A DNA stretch of 64,000 nt. Origin: Agromyces laixinhei. GTDB taxonomy: Bacteria > Actinomycetota > Actinomycetes > Actinomycetales > Microbacteriaceae. This document shows, piece after piece, positions 60,923 through 64,000 of this stretch. A model generated the notes under the pieces. It was not told where the DNA came from, ran no database searches, and saw nothing but the letters and a program-made list of their open reading frames with translations. Location: contig NZ_CP040872.1 of NCBI RefSeq assembly GCF_006337065.1, forward strand, positions 3,038,001 to 3,102,000. The letters are read 5' to 3'. The translations under genes were made by a program, and so were the position numbers. Within the stretch, counting starts at the first letter, position 1. Every line of letters starts with the position of its first letter.

Positions 60923-61429
60923 ATGACCGATGCATCGCCGGGTTCCGACCTGTCCGCGCTCCAGCGCACCGCCTGGATCAGGTTCGCGATCGTCGCTCAC
61001 GGGATACCGGCCGAGCTGAACTCACGACTCCTCGCCGACTCCAAGATCGGGCAATTCGAGTTCCTGGTGCTCAACCACCTCAAGCTGAGCGACGGGCGTT
61101 CCATGGCGATGTCCCGGCTCGCAGTGCTGATGGCATCCTCGCCATCGCGGCTCTCGCACGTCGTCGCCCGGCTGGAGACCGATGGGCGGGTCAGGCGCAG
61201 TCGATCGAGCGCAGACGGGCGTGCGGTGGTCGCGACACTCACCGACCGAGGAGACGAGTTGTACCGGGCCGCCGCACCCGGTTACTTCGCCGCCGTGCGA
61301 GAGCTGTTCTTCGATCGGCTCGACGAGACCGAACTCGCCGAGCTCGACCGGCTCATGGCGAAAGTGCTGCCCGGCGTCGATGGCGGCGGCATCCTGGCAC
61401 CGCTCCCGCACCAGGTGGGCGGTGGCTGA
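60923..61429 (+). CDS. MarR-family regulator
   Basis: A 168-aa protein. Winged HTH: SMAMSRLAVLMASSPSRLSH, then VVARLETDGRVRRSRSSADG and RAVVATLTDRGDELY, the MarR wing with its DGR motif. The start is ATG 60923. It probably represses itself and the divergent membrane protein; the ligand is unknown. Confidence 0.93.
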   Translation: MTDASPGSDLSALQRTAWIRFAIVAHGIPAELNSRLLADSKIGQFEFLVLNHLKLSDGRSMAMSRLAVLMASSPSRLSHVVARLETDGRVRRSRSSADGRAVVATLTDRGDELYRAAAPGYFAAVRELFFDRLDETELAELDRLMAKVLPGVDGGGILAPLPHQVGGG

Positions 61430-61456
61430 TCAGTCGCCTGCGAGCAGAGCCCGGGC

Positions 61457-62428
61457 TCACCCGTCGTGAGCGTCCCAGTACCGTTCCAGCTCCGGTCCGA
61501 GCTGCTTCGCAACTTGCATCGGCAGGGAATGGGTGGTTTGCGGCCAGATCGTCACCGACCCGATTCCGATGGCGCGAGCACGGCGAGCCGCCTCGGAACC
61601 ACCCGCCATGGACTTGTCGGCGGCGAGGTCGACCCGCACGGGCATCGGCAGGGAGTGCCACTCGGCATCGGTGAGCGTTCGCGGCGACAGGGTGACGGCG
61701 GCGTAGTGCTTCGAGCCCTCGTCGACCATCATCGACATCGGCGTGCGCTCCCGCACTTCTTCGACCGAGACTCCGCCGATGCCGGCCAGGGCCCAGTCCT
61801 TCCACGATTGCGGAACGGGCAGCAGCAGCAGCGTCGCCCACAGGTAGATCGAGGCGGGCATCGGGCGCAGCACCATCACCGGTTCGAGCAGGGTCAGCGA
61901 CGCGACCCGGGCGGGATGCCTGAGCGCGTGCGTGGCCGCGATGGCACCGCCGAACGAGTGCCCGACGACGTGCGCCGCGCCGAGGCCGAGACCTGCGAGC
62001 GCCTGTTCGACCCATGCGGCCTGATCCTCGAAGGAGGTGAAGGGCACGGCGTGGGTCGACATTCCGGAGTCGCCGATGGCGTCCATCGCATAGACCGTGC
62101 GACGGCCGATCCACTGCGTCAGGTTCTCGCCCCACATCGGCGCACCCGAACGGATGCCCGGCAGGAGCACGACCGGCGTCGCAGCCCCTCGCCCGGCGTC
62201 GGCCGCTGCCCACTCGTAGACCCGCACAGTGCCGAACTCGGTGGCGACGTCGCGGGTGCCGGAAGGATCGGGAATGGTCGCCATCACCTCGTCGTAGGCG
62301 CCGCGGTAGGACTCGAAGCCTGCCCGGCTCCGCCATTGCCCCACCTTCGGCCGGCGCGCTGCGGCGAGCCGGTCGATGAGGAGCAGCGACGCGCCCAGTG
62401 CCGCGAGAGCGATGAGTGTTCTCCGCAT
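61457..62428 (-). CDS. membrane-anchored alpha/beta hydrolase
   Basis: A 323-aa protein with an N-terminal hydrophobic segment (LIALAALGASLLLIDRLAA) that is a signal anchor. The catalytic triad region includes VVGHSFGGAIAATHALRHPA (Ser elbow GHSFG), an oxyanion strand VVLLPGIRSGAPMWG, an Asp-bearing segment near VRVDLAADKSM and the His in WPQTTHSLP. Substrate unknown. Divergent from a TetR gene that likely controls it. Confidence 0.9.
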   Translation of the reverse strand: MRRTLIALAALGASLLLIDRLAAARRPKVGQWRSRAGFESYRGAYDEVMATIPDPSGTRDVATEFGTVRVYEWAAADAGRGAATPVVLLPGIRSGAPMWGENLTQWIGRRTVYAMDAIGDSGMSTHAVPFTSFEDQAAWVEQALAGLGLGAAHVVGHSFGGAIAATHALRHPARVASLTLLEPVMVLRPMPASIYLWATLLLLPVPQSWKDWALAGIGGVSVEEVRERTPMSMMVDEGSKHYAAVTLSPRTLTDAEWHSLPMPVRVDLAADKSMAGGSEAARRARAIGIGSVTIWPQTTHSLPMQVAKQLGPELERYWDAHDG

Positions 62429-62445
62429 TGATCAACTCCAGAAAT

Positions 62446-62458
62446 ACAATCGTATTGT
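62446..62458. promoter_or_regulatory. ACAAT-cgt-ATTGT dyad, candidate TetR operator
   Basis: A perfect 5-bp-arm dyad in an AT-rich patch (AATACAATCGTATTGTC) 18 bp before the hydrolase start and 64 bp before the TetR start. A related word CGCAATACAGG occurs at 62483-62493. Confidence 0.5.
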
Positions 62459-62521
62459 CGAATGCCTCGAGTGTACACGACGCGCAATACAGGCGTGTTT
62501 CACCGGGTCTATGATGGCGGG

Positions 62522-63100
62522 GTGAGCAGCACCGACCCAGACGAGCGCCGAATCGCGATCATCCGCGCGGTGTGGCAGACGATCGCCGAGAGCGGCATGG
62601 GCGCGGTCTCCATGCGCACCGTGGCAGCGGCCTCGGGGGTCTCGGTGGGAGGGATCCAGTACTGGTTCCACAGCAGAGACGAACTCCTGCGCGACAGCCT
62701 GCAAGTGATGCTGACGGAAGCGGCAACACGGCACACGGCGGCCTCCGGCGCGGCCGACGAACGCCAGGCGCTCTGGCACCTCATCAGTCAACCGATCCCT
62801 CTGGCAGCCGGGGCACCTGCCGGGGTGTCCGTCTTCCACCACTACGTCGCGGCGGGAATCAACCATCCAGTCCTGGCCGAAATGCTGGCACGGGCGAAAG
62901 ACGGCCAGGAGAGCGAGGTCGCTCGGCTGCTCGGCCGCATCACGCCCGGGTCGGGCGATCATCGTGAGGCGGCGCGGTCGTTGATCGCCCTCTCCGACGG
63001 GCTGACGATTCGCGTGCTGATCGGCGGGCTGACCGGCGCGGAGGCAGAACTGACTCTGCGCAACGAAGTGGATCGGCTCGCGCCGGAGACGAAGCGCTGA
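62522..63100 (+). CDS. TetR-family regulator
   Basis: 192 aa from GTG 62522 (VSSTDPDERRIAIIRAVWQT). HTH: VSMRTVAAASGVSVGGIQYW followed by FHSRDELL. TATGAT at 62510-62515 ends 7 bases before the GTG, so the transcript is probably leaderless; this decides the start over the upstream in-frame ATG at 62462. Likely regulator of the divergent hydrolase gene. Confidence 0.9.
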   Translation: MSSTDPDERRIAIIRAVWQTIAESGMGAVSMRTVAAASGVSVGGIQYWFHSRDELLRDSLQVMLTEAATRHTAASGAADERQALWHLISQPIPLAAGAPAGVSVFHHYVAAGINHPVLAEMLARAKDGQESEVARLLGRITPGSGDHREAARSLIALSDGLTIRVLIGGLTGAEAELTLRNEVDRLAPETKR

Positions 63101-63111
63101 CCACGCCGGCG

Positions 63112-63735
63112 TCAGGACTTCAGATAGCCCCGGGAATACGCGGTCGCCACCGCAGCCGCCCGGTCGTTGACGCCGAGCTTCGCGTAGGCGTGCAGCAGAT
63201 GGGTCTTCACCGTAGCCTCGCTGATGAACAGCTGCTTCGCCGCCTCGCGATTCGTGCTGCCCTTGGCGATCAGGTCGAGCACCTCGAGCTCTCGTTGCGA
63301 GAGCGGCTCCTCGGCGGGCTGTCGCATCTGGCCGAGCAATCTGGTGGCGACGGCGGGCGAGAGCGTCGACATGCCCTGTGCTGCTGCTTCGACCGCACGG
63401 AACAACTCGTCTTTGGGGGCATCCTTGAGCAGGTAGCCGGTCGCTCCCGCCTCGATGGCAGGAAGCACGTCGCTGTCGGTGTCGTAGGTGGTGAGCACGA
63501 GCACTCGAGAGGAGATCCCGCGCTTCGCAAGCTCCCTGATGGCCGAGACCCCGTCGGTCCTCGGCATCCGCAGGTCCATGAGGATGACGTCGGGCCGCAA
63601 TTGTTCGGCCGAGCCGATCGCCTCGCCGCCGTCGCCGGCCTCGCCGACGACCTCGAAGCGCGGATCGGCGCTGAACATGCCGCGCAGGCCATCTCTGACG
63701 ACGGGGTGGTCGTCCACGAGCAACAGGGTGATCAT
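63112..63735 (-). CDS. NarL/LuxR-type response regulator
   Basis: A 207-aa protein. Receiver ITLLLVDDHPVVRDGLRGMF, phospho-acceptor in VILMDLRMP; HTH LSQRELEVLDLIAKGSTNRE, then EATVKTHLLHAYAKLG. Its ATG overlaps the kinase stop by 4 bp. Convergent with the TetR gene. Targets lie outside the window or are unknown. Confidence 0.94.
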   Translation of the reverse strand: MITLLLVDDHPVVRDGLRGMFSADPRFEVVGEAGDGGEAIGSAEQLRPDVILMDLRMPRTDGVSAIRELAKRGISSRVLVLTTYDTDSDVLPAIEAGATGYLLKDAPKDELFRAVEAAAQGMSTLSPAVATRLLGQMRQPAEEPLSQRELEVLDLIAKGSTNREAAKQLFISEATVKTHLLHAYAKLGVNDRAAAVATAYSRGYLKS

Positions 63736-64000
63736 GTCTCGCTCCTCACCGGGATGGCGGGCACCGATGCCGAGATCGCCGTGCCTTCGCCCTGCTCCGA
63801 CTCGATGGCAAGGCTGCCCGCCAAGCGCTGGACACGCTGACGCATACCGGCGAGCCCGAAGCCGCCGCTGACCGCCCCGGTTTCGCGCTTGGCATCAGGG
63901 TCGAACCCGACTCCGTCATCACGCACGTCGAGCGTCACGACGTCCGGCATGTACGAGAGCGTGAGCCGCACCTGTTCTGCGTCGGCATGCTTTGCCACAT
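63732..64000 (-). CDS. sensor histidine kinase, 5' part outside window
   Basis: Only the C-terminal HATPase is visible: AKHADAEQVRLTLSY (N-box region), LDVRDDGVGFDPD (G1 box) and GFGLAGMRQRVQRLAGSLAI (G2 box). It pairs with the overlapping NarL-type regulator. The frame remains open to base 64000; an internal Met is not the start. Confidence 0.92.
   Translation of the reverse strand, partial: VAKHADAEQVRLTLSYMPDVVTLDVRDDGVGFDPDAKRETGAVSGGFGLAGMRQRVQRLAGSLAIESEQGEGTAISASVPAIPVRSET

Noticed and set aside
1..64000. tRNA or rRNA genes
   Set aside because: No stretch with T-loop/acceptor pairing or rRNA-like conserved sequence was noticed; a covariance-model scan was not possible here.

Overview
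The window is very GC-rich, with dense coding, frequent GTG/TTG starts, many 4-bp ATGA/GTGA gene overlaps, a HspR-type (HAIR) operator, an LAXTG cell-wall anchor and many TetR, ECF and NarL-type regulators. This points to a high-GC actinobacterium. The gene repertoire and the constant use of GGATGCC/GGCATCC words suggest Microbacteriaceae, perhaps Agromyces-like; the family and genus are inference. I found no rRNA, tRNA, CRISPR array, transposase or phage module, so this looks like chromosomal DNA with several accessory patches.

Layout. 0-7 kb: NUDIX/TetR pair, then a divergent secreted pair (a lipoprotein carrying a Lon-type protease domain without its ATPase, and a Pro-rich membrane protein), a strong terminator, and a large LAXTG-anchored surface protein with three lamin-tail domains. 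7-13 kb: a Zn alcohol dehydrogenase with its TetR regulator and a perfect operator, the first octamer repeat array, a ClpC-like AAA+ unfoldase under a HAIR element, and a lone HicB. 13-15.3 kb: gene debris, a Doc/RHH toxin-antitoxin pair and two related long inverted repeats. 15-24 kb: MFS, ACT-domain protein, a giant secreted protein with two GH20 hexosaminidase domains, PadR and a UbiB-like kinase. 24-31 kb: regulators with clear operators, a metallopeptidase, LtrA, an ECF41 sigma factor with its carboxymuconolactone-decarboxylase partner, and a phosphotransferase/P-loop pair.

31-40.7 kb is the most interesting part. An intact antibiotic-resistance-type ABC-F gene overlaps an MFS efflux gene (37.57-40.52 kb). 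It is preceded by a good promoter whose predicted start site coincides with the first base of a six-codon leader ORF (MHLYFL), an arrangement expected for ribosome-mediated attenuation. A second, decayed copy of the same leader and ABC-F gene lies 6.15 kb upstream in the same orientation (31.26-32.35 kb). It has lost the promoter, one base of the first Walker A, and blocks of 506 and 122 bp. Between the copies lie a TetR gene, a GT1 glycosyltransferase, a RibD-like reductase, a YciI/ECF42 pair and an HTH gene.

40.7-64 kb: DHA2 efflux pump, Lrp regulator, an MMPL transporter coupled to a two-component system, secreted endo/exonuclease-phosphatase, small phosphatase and lipoprotein genes, an HTH-LuxR STAND-type ATPase, a second two-component system, TerC, a 22-unit octamer array between duplicated flanks and a glycosyltransferase remnant, a MarR/DUF6069 divergent pair, an alpha/beta hydrolase with a divergent TetR, and a third two-component system cut by the window end.

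All domain names come from motif recognition by eye; no database search was run.
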